A stretch of 64,000 bases of DNA, from assembly GCA_018402635.1 (NCBI GenBank), contig JAGYIP010000003.1:104540-168539 (forward strand), read 5' to 3'. The notes beneath the pieces are model-generated. The model ran no database searches and was not told the origin of the DNA. It saw nothing but the letters and a program-made list of their open reading frames with translations. Both the position numbers and the translations under genes were made by a program. Origin of the DNA: Burkholderiaceae bacterium (GTDB lineage: Bacteria; Pseudomonadota; Gammaproteobacteria; Burkholderiales; Burkholderiaceae_A). Every line of letters begins with the position of its first letter. Position 1 is the stretch's first letter. Positions 19,162 through 26,634 of the stretch are shown piece after piece.

Positions 19162-19971
19162 CTAAAGGGAAATGGAGCGCAAATCGGCCACCGGCTCCGA
19201 TCCGAAGGACTCCGAGACCATATAAGTAAGTAAACGCTTCGCAACATCCGCTGGGGGCAGCAAGGCCCCTTGCGCCTTCAGATCGTCAAACCTTGGCTGC
19301 ATCGGGAAATCCTCCGGCCGGGCGGCTCGCACCTGATCCTGCATCTCGGTATCGATGACCCCGGGGGCAAGACTGCAGATACGCAGGCCATTGGCAGGAC
19401 CCGGCTCCATGGCCTCAAGCTGCACGGCACGGGCGTGATGATCCAAGGCCGCCTTGGTGGCGCAGTAAACATTCCAACCCGCATAGGCCGAGCGCGCGGC
19501 ACCGCTCGATACATGCATAACGCGGCGGTCGCTGGCCGAGGCCGGAACAGCCTTCAAAAAAGCATCGGTTAGGGCAATGGCTGCACTGACGTTGGCCGCA
19601 ACGCTGGTGTAAATGGCCTGGCTTGAAAGCCGCCCCACCGGCCCGATGGGGCTGAGAAGGCCCGCGTTATTAATAAGCAGAACACGATCGGCCTGGGCAA
19701 AAAAACCAGGTAACGCAGGGCCCGAGATAAAACCTGCCACTGCGCGGGCATCGGAAAGATCGAGGGACTGCTCGAAAAGCAGAGGCCTGCTCGAGCCTGC
19801 CGTTGAGCCTTGAGGAGCATCGGGCCTGTTAAGTTCTGAGAGACCAGCAAGACCTGTGACCCGTCTGGAGAGCCCAAGCACGGAAAACCCATGGGCAGAG
19901 GCCTCGTTAACAAGGGCTGCTCCCAGACCCCGACTGTGCCCTGTAATAAGAATGGCGGTATGCATGCCCAA
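19162..19971 (-). CDS. Short-chain dehydrogenase/reductase
   Basis: Classical SDR, about 269 residues. The NAD(P) motif is TGHSRGLGAAL (about 10-20); NNAG near residue 100; catalytic Ser in VMHVSSGAARS and the Y..K pair in YCATKAAL. The pattern is close to sepiapterin/benzil reductase-like SDRs, but the substrate is not evident. A start at the internal ATG (MHTAILITG, 19965) is equally possible. Monocistronic; the upstream cNMP gene ends 78 bp away. Confidence 0.82.
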   Translation of the reverse strand: MGMHTAILITGHSRGLGAALVNEASAHGFSVLGLSRRVTGLAGLSELNRPDAPQGSTAGSSRPLLFEQSLDLSDARAVAGFISGPALPGFFAQADRVLLINNAGLLSPIGPVGRLSSQAIYTSVAANVSAAIALTDAFLKAVPASASDRRVMHVSSGAARSAYAGWNVYCATKAALDHHARAVQLEAMEPGPANGLRICSLAPGVIDTEMQDQVRAARPEDFPMQPRFDDLKAQGALLPPADVAKRLLTYMVSESFGSEPVADLRSISL

Positions 19972-20048
19972 ATGGTACGTGACTTGAAGACTCCTTCAGT
20001 CTGTTGAAATGCAGGGGCGGTCTCGCCCTGCATACCTTTAAGTAAAAC

Positions 20049-20744
20049 CTAGGTCAGCCCCTGGCTTTTTAGATCGTTGGTCATGGCCAGTTCAAGCAGA
20101 AGCGCATAAACCAGAGGCCTGGTGATACCCCTCCCCTGAGCCAGCATCTCGCTTAGGGCCTCGGCCGAAATGGCCTTGCAAACTGTAGGCTCGGCGGCAC
20201 GGGCTGTAAGACTTCGAACCCCACCCGCCAAGATGGCCTGCTCTCCAAAGGACGAGCCCGGCTCCAGATGGGCGATGAAGGACTGATTGCTTGGCTCAAA
20301 GAGTGCCACCTTGCCCGAGACCAAGACGTAAAAGAAATCAGCCTGCTCCCCCTTTTCAAAGAGCACCTGACCTTCGGGGTAGAAGACCTCGTTGAGGCCA
20401 AGGGTGAAATTAGACGACGACACCGCGCTTACGGACTCCGCAGGCAACGGCTGAACCTCAACTAGGGTCGGCGCAGGTTTTGCCCCCGCGGGTGTCTTAA
20501 GAGCAGAGGCAGGCTGAGACATTGCCACCGGCTCGAGCTTAAGTTCTGCCTCCGGCGCGGGCTCTGGGTTGACCACCTTGGGCAGATGCTCCTCTGGAAC
20601 CTTCTTTGGCCCATAGCCAACCGTGAGAGCTGAACTTAAATTCCGCACGGCCGCATGGGTATCGCGCTGAATAACCCGCGACCGACGAGCGCCCTGCTGC
20701 AGCACACTGTCAATGGGGTTCGAAGAGTCCTTCACTGCAGCCAT
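20049..20744 (-). CDS. Cyclic-nucleotide-binding-domain protein, no DNA-binding domain
   Basis: 231 residues. The first 120 are low-complexity, Pro/Ala/Glu-rich. The rest is a cNMP-binding fold: YPEGQVLFEKGEQADFFYVLVSGKVALF, then LEPGSSFGEQAILAGGVRSLTARA, matching the phosphate-binding cassette GE..L...R.(T/S)A of CRP-like proteins. The chain ends about 40 residues later, leaving no room for the CRP helix-turn-helix. It overlaps its upstream neighbour by 13 bp; both probably form a sensory pair. Ligand and partner are unknown. Confidence 0.75.
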   Translation of the reverse strand: MAAVKDSSNPIDSVLQQGARRSRVIQRDTHAAVRNLSSALTVGYGPKKVPEEHLPKVVNPEPAPEAELKLEPVAMSQPASALKTPAGAKPAPTLVEVQPLPAESVSAVSSSNFTLGLNEVFYPEGQVLFEKGEQADFFYVLVSGKVALFEPSNQSFIAHLEPGSSFGEQAILAGGVRSLTARAAEPTVCKAISAEALSEMLAQGRGITRPLVYALLLELAMTNDLKSQGLT

Positions 20745-21226
20745 GCGGGAATGTTCTCCATACGACCATTCAAAATGCGTCCCAGCGTGAAGCGGCAGAT
20801 ACCCTTCATGCTGGAGTTAAGCCGCTGAATGTCTGCCACCGCTTCGTTAATAGGGATGACCTTGCAGTGCACGGTCGAGATGGCCTCGACGGTGTAAAGG
20901 GAAGGAATTCCGGCAAGGCCTTCTGCCAAACCAAGCACGCTGCCGGGGCCAAGAAGAAGTTCCTGGGAATTCTCAGAGACAGGCAGGCGACGGGCCTCCC
21001 CCGAGGTCATGACATAGCCGTAAAGTGGGATTTCGCCCGCTTGGGTGAGCGTATGGCCCGCACCCAAAACGCCCAACTGAAGCACCTGGCTTGCCCAGAC
21101 CTGAAAGAAAAGGCGTTGCTGGCCACTTAAACGCTCGTCGTTAAAAAACTCAAGCCTGTCGGTCGATCCCGAGACAAGGCTAAGCTCCTCAAAGCGCGAT
21201 GGGTCAAGGCTGAACTGATGGGTCAT
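20732..21226 (-). CDS. cNMP-binding-like (CRP-fold) small protein
   Basis: 164 residues. The segment LGAGHTLTQAGEIPLYGYVMTSGEARRLPV, followed by LLLGPGSVLGLAEGLAGIPSLYTVEAISTVHCKVIP, follows the beta-roll of cyclic-nucleotide domains, but the Arg of the phosphate cassette is not evident, so it may not bind cNMP. The C-terminus (FTLGRILNGRMENIPAWLQ) is a short helix and there is no HTH. It is the first gene of a two-gene unit with the cNMP protein downstream. No enzymatic domain is seen; a regulatory role is inference. Confidence 0.65.
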   Translation of the reverse strand: MTHQFSLDPSRFEELSLVSGSTDRLEFFNDERLSGQQRLFFQVWASQVLQLGVLGAGHTLTQAGEIPLYGYVMTSGEARRLPVSENSQELLLGPGSVLGLAEGLAGIPSLYTVEAISTVHCKVIPINEAVADIQRLNSSMKGICRFTLGRILNGRMENIPAWLQ

Positions 21227-21311
21227 ACAAAATCCTTCTTAGGCCGCATTCATGCATTCTTAACTGCTTCGACGTTTCCGGGAAGACCTTAAGGGCCGTA
21301 AGCCGGGTTAA

Positions 21312-21368
21312 ATTAGGTGAAGCAGGCTTATTTAGGGGAAGCAGGCTTAATTGGATGAAGCAGGCTTC
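21312..21368. repeat. 19-bp tandem repeat upstream of ssrA
   Basis: Three 19-bp units sharing GAAGCAGGCTT at their 3' ends (21312-21330, 21331-21349, 21350-21368). They lie between the cNMP-fold gene start and the ssrA promoter region. Confidence 0.8.
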
Positions 21369-21407
21369 GGGCGCAGAAGGCGAAGGCTCATCTTTTTTAG
21401 GAAAGGC

Positions 21408-21436
21408 TTGCCTTCCCCCCGGCAGAAGACCACAAT
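21408..21436 (+). promoter_or_regulatory. Candidate sigma-70 promoter of ssrA
   Basis: TTGCCT (21408-21413), a 17-bp spacer, then CACAAT (21431-21436); the tmRNA 5' end follows 9-10 bases later. Each hexamer matches the consensus at four of six positions. The spacing to the RNA start is what supports it. Confidence 0.4.
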
Positions 21437-21445
21437 ACGACTCTT

Positions 21446-21808
21446 GGGGCCGACCTGGTTTCGACGTGGGTAATGAAGGAGCGCAGGGCATACCGAGGAC
21501 CGATCACCTCGTAAATCCATTCGGAAATTAATAAACGCCAACGACGAGCGTTTCGCTCTCGCAGCTTAAACCTGCGGGCGCTGCACTGGTTCTCTGATGG
21601 GCCAGGCGGGGTAAAACCCGCAGCAGTGTCATTCACATCAGATCGTCATTGGGCAAGCCGTGGGCCCAATGCCTAAAACAAGCGGATCGTTGGTAACCGG
21701 CCTGTCGGTTGGCTAAGTTACCGGTTAAATCCAAATTAATCGACTAAGTATGTAGAACTGTCTTTGGACGATTTGCGGACGCGGGTTCGATTCCCGCCGG
21801 CTCCACTA
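21446..21808 (+). ncRNA. ssrA: tmRNA
   Basis: Transfer-messenger RNA, which rescues stalled ribosomes with SmpB. The 5' end GGGGCCGACC pairs with CGGCTCC at the 3' end, including the G3-U70 pair that marks alanine identity. The T-arm is GCGGGTTCGATTCCCGC. The tag reading frame (21537-21569) encodes ANDERFALAA then TAA, a betaproteobacterial-type tag ending in the Clp-recognised ALAA. The encoded 3' end reads A-CTA instead of A-CCA, so a mature CCA end would need repair by tRNA nucleotidyltransferase, or the base is an error. The accessory island starts right after. Confidence 0.95.
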
Positions 21809-21814
21809 GTACAC

Positions 21815-21846
21815 AATCCCCAACTCGTCCGAGTTGGGGATTTTTT
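21815..21846 (+). terminator. Rho-independent terminator of ssrA
   Basis: A 13-bp perfect inverted repeat, AATCCCCAACTCG / CGAGTTGGGGATT, with a 2-nt loop and a run of six T, directly after the tmRNA 3' end. Confidence 0.92.
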
Positions 21847-21953
21847 CGTCGGTTGGCGCGCACCGCCCCGTGTTCTTGCGGGTTCATGCGGAAACTTGCG
21901 GACCTTGCCCACTGCACCATCTAGCGGGTTCTGCGCCCGATTCTCTCTCTGAG

Positions 21954-22369
21954 ATGACTGAAGGTCGCTCCACGAGTATACCGAAAATTTTGAAGGAAAT
22001 GGCGGCAAATGGCTCGCCTGCCCCGCTTTCGAGACAGATGATGACCGCCTGTCGCTTTGTGATCCGCTTGCCCTGGCACCCCTGGCGCTTGTCCCGACCG
22101 TTGGCGGGAGTGAAGCCGCAGGGGAAGTCGAGCGCCTGTTGCGCGCTGTAGTTAGTGAGATGTCCCGACAGCAAATCCAGTCTGCAGTGGGCCTGAAAAG
22201 CGAGGAGCACTTCCGGACTGCATACCTAAAACCCGCATTGGTTGCGAACATGATTGAGATGACCCTGCCTGATGTCCCGCGAAGCAGTAAGCAGCGCTAC
22301 CGACCTGACGGCCCTCGGGAAGCAATGGCTAGAGTTTCAAAAAGGCAGTGGCAAGAATTAAAGGGTTAG
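21954..22369 (+). pseudogene. C-terminal remnant of an AlbA_2/COG2865-type ATP-binding regulator
   Basis: Reading frames alternate, but together they give EGRSTSIPKILKEMAANGSP, then FETDDDRL, then FVIRLPWHP, then a winged-helix tail with SEEHFRTAYLKPALVANMIE and MTLPDVPRSSKQRYRP. This is the C-terminal pattern of the large ATP-binding regulator family often called RecG-like. The N-terminal Schlafen-AlbA domain is absent and there are at least three frame changes. It begins within about 110 bp of the ssrA terminator, as expected for the relic of an inserted element. Confidence 0.65.
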
Positions 22370-22650
22370 TGATTTAGAGGTTGTCCAAGTCATCCGACGA
22401 TTGCCCGGATTTAGTGGGTCTTAATGGGTGTAGTTTTGATCAGTCAGCGGGTGGGACACTGTGTTCGGGATACCTCATGTCGATCGCATCAACACATCCG
22501 CCAGACATGTCGATGTTTTTTAGTTTTGTCGACATGTTTTGGGAACGTGTCGATACCCGACATTGAGGCAGACTCAGGCTTCAGGCCGAGATAAGCCCCA
22601 AATCAGCCCAGTCCGCTCCATCTCAGACCCCTAACAGGCGGGGCTATACA
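22370..22650. other. Non-coding stretch in the island
   Basis: No convincing gene. It holds ATGTCGAT at 22477-22484 and 22507-22514, a close copy GTGTCGAT at 22547-22554, and an inverted pair ACATGTCGA (22505-22513) / TCGACATGT (22529-22537). Function unknown. Confidence 0.4.
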
Positions 22651-22654
22651 GCAT

Positions 22655-22706
22655 TTATTAAAGAATCCTTTGATAATCTTGCCATATATTAAAGAGTTCT
22701 TTAATA
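22655..22706. promoter_or_regulatory. Two palindromic operator-like sites upstream of fic
   Basis: TATTAAAGA-GT-TCTTTAATA (22687-22706) is a perfect 9-2-9 inverted repeat. A second imperfect copy with the core ATTAAAGA...CTTTGAT lies about 32 bp upstream (22657-22674). They precede the fic start by 32 and 64 bp, where a promoter would be. Binding by the Fic protein's own winged helix, or by another regulator, is inference. Confidence 0.5.
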
Positions 22707-22737
22707 TTCATGAAATCTAATTAAAGCGACCTTGATC

Positions 22738-23886
22738 ATGAAACGGGCAACTGGGACTTATGTGAAATCCACCACCCTTGGGGAGGTGGTGCAGGCGTTC
22801 GTGCCTGATTCGTTGCCCCCAAAAAATCCAACCCTGGCATTGGAGGTCTATCAGGACCTGAACCGCAAGGCGGAGATGGCGCTCGCGCGACTATCCGGCG
22901 TGTCGGGCTTGGTCCCTTCGGTGGACTGGCTGCTTTACAGCGCGATCCGCAAGGAGGCATTGCTCACATCGCAGATCGAGGGCACGCAGGCCACTCTGAC
23001 CGACCTGTTTGATGAAGAAGCTGGCTTTAAGGTGAGCAACACTGACGATGTCGAGGAGGTCACGAATTACCTTCGAGCCTTCCGACTGGTTCAGAGCAGT
23101 TACGTGACCCCAAGGGACTGCCCATCAGCGTGCGGCTGCTGTGCGATGCCCATCGTCTGTTACTTAATGGCGTGAGAGGTGCGGGCAAGCAGCCCGGGAG
23201 TTGCGTCGCTCACAAAACTGGATCGGCGGCACAAGGCCCGGAAACGCGGTGTTCGTGCCGCCACCGCCAGAGAACGTGCCTCAGTTGCTGACCGACATGG
23301 AGCGATTCATTCATGACGGTGCGACCGATTTACCACCCATGGTGAAGGTGGCGCTGATCCATGCGCAGTTCGAAACCATCCATCCTTTTCTGGATGGCAA
23401 TGGCCGTATTGGGCCGTCTCTTAATTGCAACGCTTTTTGAGCACTGGGGATTGCTTGCTGAGCCGCTGATGTATCTCAGCGGCTACCTTAAGCAACACCA
23501 GGCCGAGTACTACCGCCGCCTGTCAAACATCCGCACCGAAGGTGATTGGGAGAGCCTGGGTGACTTTCTTTTGGAAGGCGTGTGCGTGGCTGCCGCAGAT
23601 GCAGAGCACAGCATTATCGAAGTGGCCAGTCTAGTAGCAGCGGACCGTAAACGCCTGCTGCGAGTCACCAAAGGCGGGGCCAGCCAGTTACCGACTGGTT
23701 GAGATGCTGCCGATGATGCCGCGATTCACGATTGAGCGCGTTCGCCAGCAACTCGACACAAGCTTTCCTACCGCCACAGCGGCCGTCAAGGTGTTAGAAG
23801 ATCTCGGTATCGTTACTGAGATGACGGGCCAGAAGAAGAACAGAAGCTACAGTTATCAAGCTTATGTTGAGCTGCTCTCTAAATGA
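22738..23886 (+). pseudogene. Fic family protein with C-terminal winged helix (four frameshifts)
   Basis: Fic proteins transfer AMP to target hydroxyls. Parts in order: a Fic_N domain carrying the inhibitory-helix motif TSQIEGT (about residue 80), the Fic core with HPFLDGNGRIG|R (catalytic His), and a winged-helix tail (TIERVRQQLDTSFPTATAAVKVLEDLGIV). The frame changes near 23112, 23195, 23413 and 23690. Two fit loss of one G from GGGG and one fits gain of a G; the net change is zero over 1149 nt, so a repaired protein is about 382 residues. Given similar errors in essential genes nearby, the gene may be intact in the cell. Confidence 0.8.
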
Positions 23887-24042
23887 CTCATTTGCGCGAA
23901 GCCGAGAGCACACCAGCAAGACCAATGTGCGGATCATCGATTTCGTTGACACTGGTCACCCCGCGCTTTTGCGGATGTGGGACAAGCGGCAGCGTGGCTA
24001 TCGTGCGATGGGATACAGGGTGAGTTGTGATGAGACCGAAAA

Positions 24043-24060
24043 AAGACTATATTAAGTCTT
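24043..24060. promoter_or_regulatory. Inverted repeat upstream of yefM-like antitoxin
   Basis: AAGACT (24043-24048), a 6-bp spacer, then AGTCTT (24055-24060), ending 21 bp before the antitoxin start. The position fits an autoregulatory operator of the toxin-antitoxin pair. Confidence 0.4.
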
Positions 24061-24081
24061 ACCCAAGCTCGGAGCACAGCC

Positions 24082-24351
24082 ATGCGCTACTCATCACAAG
24101 TCAAGCCCATCAGCTACCTCAAAGCGAATGCCGCGGAGGTTCTGTCGCACCTCACAGAGCAACGCGAACCGCTGGTGATTACCCAAAACGGCGAGGCCAA
24201 GGCAGTCCTGCAGGATGTGGCCTCGTTCGAAGAGACACAAGAAACACTGGCCATGTTGAAAATTCTTGCGCTTGGCAACCAGGATGTGGCGGCCGGAAAG
24301 GTTAGGCCCGCGGCCGACGTTGTTGCACGTCTTCGCGCAAAGCGGGCCTGA
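24082..24351 (+). CDS. Phd/YefM-family antitoxin
   Basis: 89 residues. The N-terminal Phd/YefM fold is clear: VKPISYLKANAAEVL, then PLVITQNGEAKAVLQDVASFEE. The disordered C-terminal half would wrap the toxin. Members both neutralise the toxin and repress their own promoter. The stop is 5 bp before the downstream toxin gene, the standard antitoxin-first arrangement. Confidence 0.88.
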   Translation: MRYSSQVKPISYLKANAAEVLSHLTEQREPLVITQNGEAKAVLQDVASFEETQETLAMLKILALGNQDVAAGKVRPAADVVARLRAKRA

Positions 24352-24356
24352 GACTG

Positions 24357-24699
24357 ATGGCAGGCAAGTCGGCCAAGTTTGAAGTCCTACTCACCCAGGG
24401 TGCCGAGCAAGACCTAGAGGCCATCTACGATTACATCTGCGAGTTCGACGGTGCTCGCCAGCGCCAACTATGTTCTCGATGCGTTGATGGGTGTTGTGGA
24501 GAACCTGTCTAGACTCCCAGAGCGCGGCAGCTACCCCAAGGAACTGGTCGGCCTGGGCATCAAAGAATACCGGCAGACCTTCTTCAAGCCTTACCGAGTG
24601 ATCTACCGTGTTGCTGACAACAAAGTCATTATTTATTTGATTGCGGACGGCAGACGCGATATACAGACCGTGCTCGCTCGCCGCCTACTTGGCAATTGA
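24357..24699 (+). CDS. RelE/ParE-family toxin (frameshift)
   Basis: Begins MAGKSAKFEVLLTQGAEQDLEAIYDYI, then loses frame near 24445. The other frame continues LASANYVLDALMGVVENL and, after a conserved LPERGSYP, IKEYRQTFFKPYRVIYRVADNKVII with a C-terminal RRDIQTVLARRLL. This is the RelE/ParE fold with a basic beta-sheet. 343 nt is one base off a clean frame, so an indel error is as likely as inactivation. The target (ribosome-bound mRNA or gyrase) cannot be assigned. Confidence 0.8.
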
Positions 24700-24772
24700 A
24701 TCCGCAAGTCCAGGCTCGTCCAGTTCAAGTTTATAACCGCGTGTAGGCTTATGTGCCATACGCTACCCTTAC

Positions 24773-24803
24773 AAAGGGCTCAGACCTGGTTCTGGGCCCT
24801 TTT
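24773..24803 (+). terminator. Terminator after the RelE-like toxin gene
   Basis: AAAGGGC (24773-24779) pairs with GCCCTTT (24796-24802); an inner CAG/CTG pair extends the stem, followed by a short T-run. Confidence 0.55.
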
Positions 24804-24962
24804 CGTCCACCTGTAACCCCAATGCTGGCGCGAGTCGGACCCGTCAGGGTTGCAGATTTAGCGCCCCCGGAAACGCCAGAAAACAGTCATGGGGTAGTTC
24901 TGAAAACCGCGCCACATTGGATGTGAATGGGTGTTAATGTGGAATTGAGAGCGGCCCATTGC

Positions 24963-25077
24963 TTCCCGATCGGTAAACAATGGGCCGAATCATGCCACAA
25001 CCCCACTGAACATTCCCGTTCGGGAAATATCGCTTGCACAGCGTCCAGTAGTGGCTGATAATTTCCCGTACGGGAAA
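24963..25077. promoter_or_regulatory. Three operator palindromes of hipBA, 50 bp apart
   Basis: TTCCCG-AT-CGGTAA (24963-24976, one mismatch), TTCCCG-TT-CGGGAA (25013-25026) and TTCCCG-TA-CGGGAA (25063-25076, extended to 16 bp by flanking T/A). Centres fall at 24969.5, 25019.5 and 25069.5, exactly 50 bp apart. They lie just before the hipB start (25089), where HipB-type repressors bind in other systems. Confidence 0.75.
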
Positions 25078-25088
25078 CTGAGCAAACC

Positions 25089-25349
25089 ATGACATCCATT
25101 CGATCACCTCAACAACTCGGCGATGCACTGCGTGCCGCTCGCAAGCAGCTGGGGCTGACCCAGCCCCAGCTGGCGCTGGCGGCTGGGGTGGGTGTGCGCT
25201 TCATTGTCGACCTTGAAGCAGGCAAGTCCACCTTGCGACTGGAAAACGTGCTGCGGGTCATTGATGCCCTAGGCGGTGAAATCCATTTGAGCGGATTGTC
25301 ATCGGTTGCCTCCGGTGATCAACGAGAGGATGACGGCCATGGCACATGA
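25089..25349 (+). CDS. hipB: HipB-like antitoxin, XRE-family HTH
   Basis: 86 residues. The helix-turn-helix spans about residues 10-65: LGDALRAARKQLGLTQPQLALAAGVGVRFIVDLEAGKSTLRLENVLRVIDALG. HipB proteins bind palindromes at their own promoter and hold HipA in an inactive complex; three palindromes lie directly upstream. The 3' end overlaps the start of hipA, so the two are translated together. Confidence 0.92.
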   Translation: MTSIRSPQQLGDALRAARKQLGLTQPQLALAAGVGVRFIVDLEAGKSTLRLENVLRVIDALGGEIHLSGLSSVASGDQREDDGHGT

Positions 25350-26634
25350 GCTCGATGTCTGGCTTTTCGCAGCTCGTGCCGGCACGTTGGCGCTGGTCGA
25401 TGGGCGGCTAAACTTTAGCTACGCACCCGGTTGGCTGTCACACAAAGACGCCGTTACCTTGTCCACCTCGCTCCCTCTGCAAGCAGAGCCATTTGACGAT
25501 CGCAAAACGCGCCCGTTCTTTGCGGGTCTACTGCCCGAAGGGCAGATGCGCCGCCTAATTGCACAGCACTTCCAGGTCTCGGGCCAGAACGACTTTGCGT
25601 TGCTGGACCACATCGGCGGCGAATGCGCCGGGGCGGTGACGTTACTTAAACCAGGGCAGGTTTTGCCTGTGCCGAGCCACCGCGATGACGTTCAATGGCT
25701 GAGCAACGAGGAAGTGATTGCCGTCCTGGATGAATTGCCGCGTCGCCCCATGTTGGCAGGCAAAGACGGCTTGCGGCTCTCTTTAGCGGGCACCCAAGAC
25801 AAGTTACCAGTGGTTTTCGACGGTGCGCGCCTCGGGCTGCCCCGAGGCGGCACGCCTAGCTCCCACATTCTGAAACCGGCCATTTACGCCGTTGAAGATA
25901 GCGTGATCAACGAGGGATTTTGTATGGCACTGGCTGAGGCCATGCAACTCAAACCGGCAAAGTCAAAGGTTCACAAGGTATTGGATCGCTCTTTTCTACT
26001 GGTCGAGCGCTACGACCGACCGGTCGATGCCCAGGGGCACCGGCAACGGCTTCATCAAGAGGACTTTTGCCAGGCACTGGGCGTGGTGCCGGAGATGAAA
26101 TACCAGAATGAGGGTGGTCCAGATCTGGCGCAGTGTTTTGAGCTGGTGCGCAGTGCGACGCGCCCTAGTGCGCCGCAGGTCCTGCGACTGCTCGACTACG
26201 TCATCTTCAATGCGCTGATCGGGAATCATGATGCGCACGCTAAGAATTTCTCTCTGCTGTACTCGGGTAAGGCCCCCGTTCTGGCACCGTTTTACGACAC
26301 ACTCTCGACGGCGGTGTATCCAACACTGACGCAGAAGATGGCGATGAAAATCGGCAGCAAGTACAAGTTCAGCGAAGTTCAGGCGCGTCACTGGGAGCAG
26401 TTTGCTGAAGGCGCAGGCTTTACCAAGGCGCAGGCTAAACGGCGCATTATGGAGTTGGCAAAGTTACTGCCAGCAACGGCGCGTAAGCTTCAGTCTGACC
26501 CCGGACACAGTTTTGGCGACAATCCAGTGGTTGATCAAATCAATACCTTGATTGAGCAACGCTGTGCCCTGACGATTCGGCGGCTTACCGATCCTGCATC
26601 CGACTTGGTCGCCAGCATCACCGCGCCCAACTGA
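25330..26634 (+). CDS. hipA: HipA-family serine/threonine kinase toxin
   Basis: About 434 residues, apparently intact. HipA phosphorylates glutamyl-tRNA synthetase in E. coli and causes growth arrest or persistence. Features: an N-terminal HipA_N subdomain (FFAGLLPEGQMRR), the activation/ATP region SLAGTQDKLPVVF, a substrate segment SSHILKPAI, LLVERYDR, the catalytic loop ALIGNHDAHAKNFSLL and the metal-binding YDTLSTAVYP. Start at ATG 25330 (or 25339) inside hipB. The target in this organism is unknown. The 3' end converges with yhaV, overlapping by 17 bp. Confidence 0.92.
   Translation: MTAMAHELDVWLFAARAGTLALVDGRLNFSYAPGWLSHKDAVTLSTSLPLQAEPFDDRKTRPFFAGLLPEGQMRRLIAQHFQVSGQNDFALLDHIGGECAGAVTLLKPGQVLPVPSHRDDVQWLSNEEVIAVLDELPRRPMLAGKDGLRLSLAGTQDKLPVVFDGARLGLPRGGTPSSHILKPAIYAVEDSVINEGFCMALAEAMQLKPAKSKVHKVLDRSFLLVERYDRPVDAQGHRQRLHQEDFCQALGVVPEMKYQNEGGPDLAQCFELVRSATRPSAPQVLRLLDYVIFNALIGNHDAHAKNFSLLYSGKAPVLAPFYDTLSTAVYPTLTQKMAMKIGSKYKFSEVQARHWEQFAEGAGFTKAQAKRRIMELAKLLPATARKLQSDPGHSFGDNPVVDQINTLIEQRCALTIRRLTDPASDLVASITAPN

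Noticed and set aside
21736..22251. Minus-strand frame of 171 codons over the end of ssrA
   Set aside because: It runs antisense through the tmRNA 3' end and the regulator remnant; no protein family is evident.
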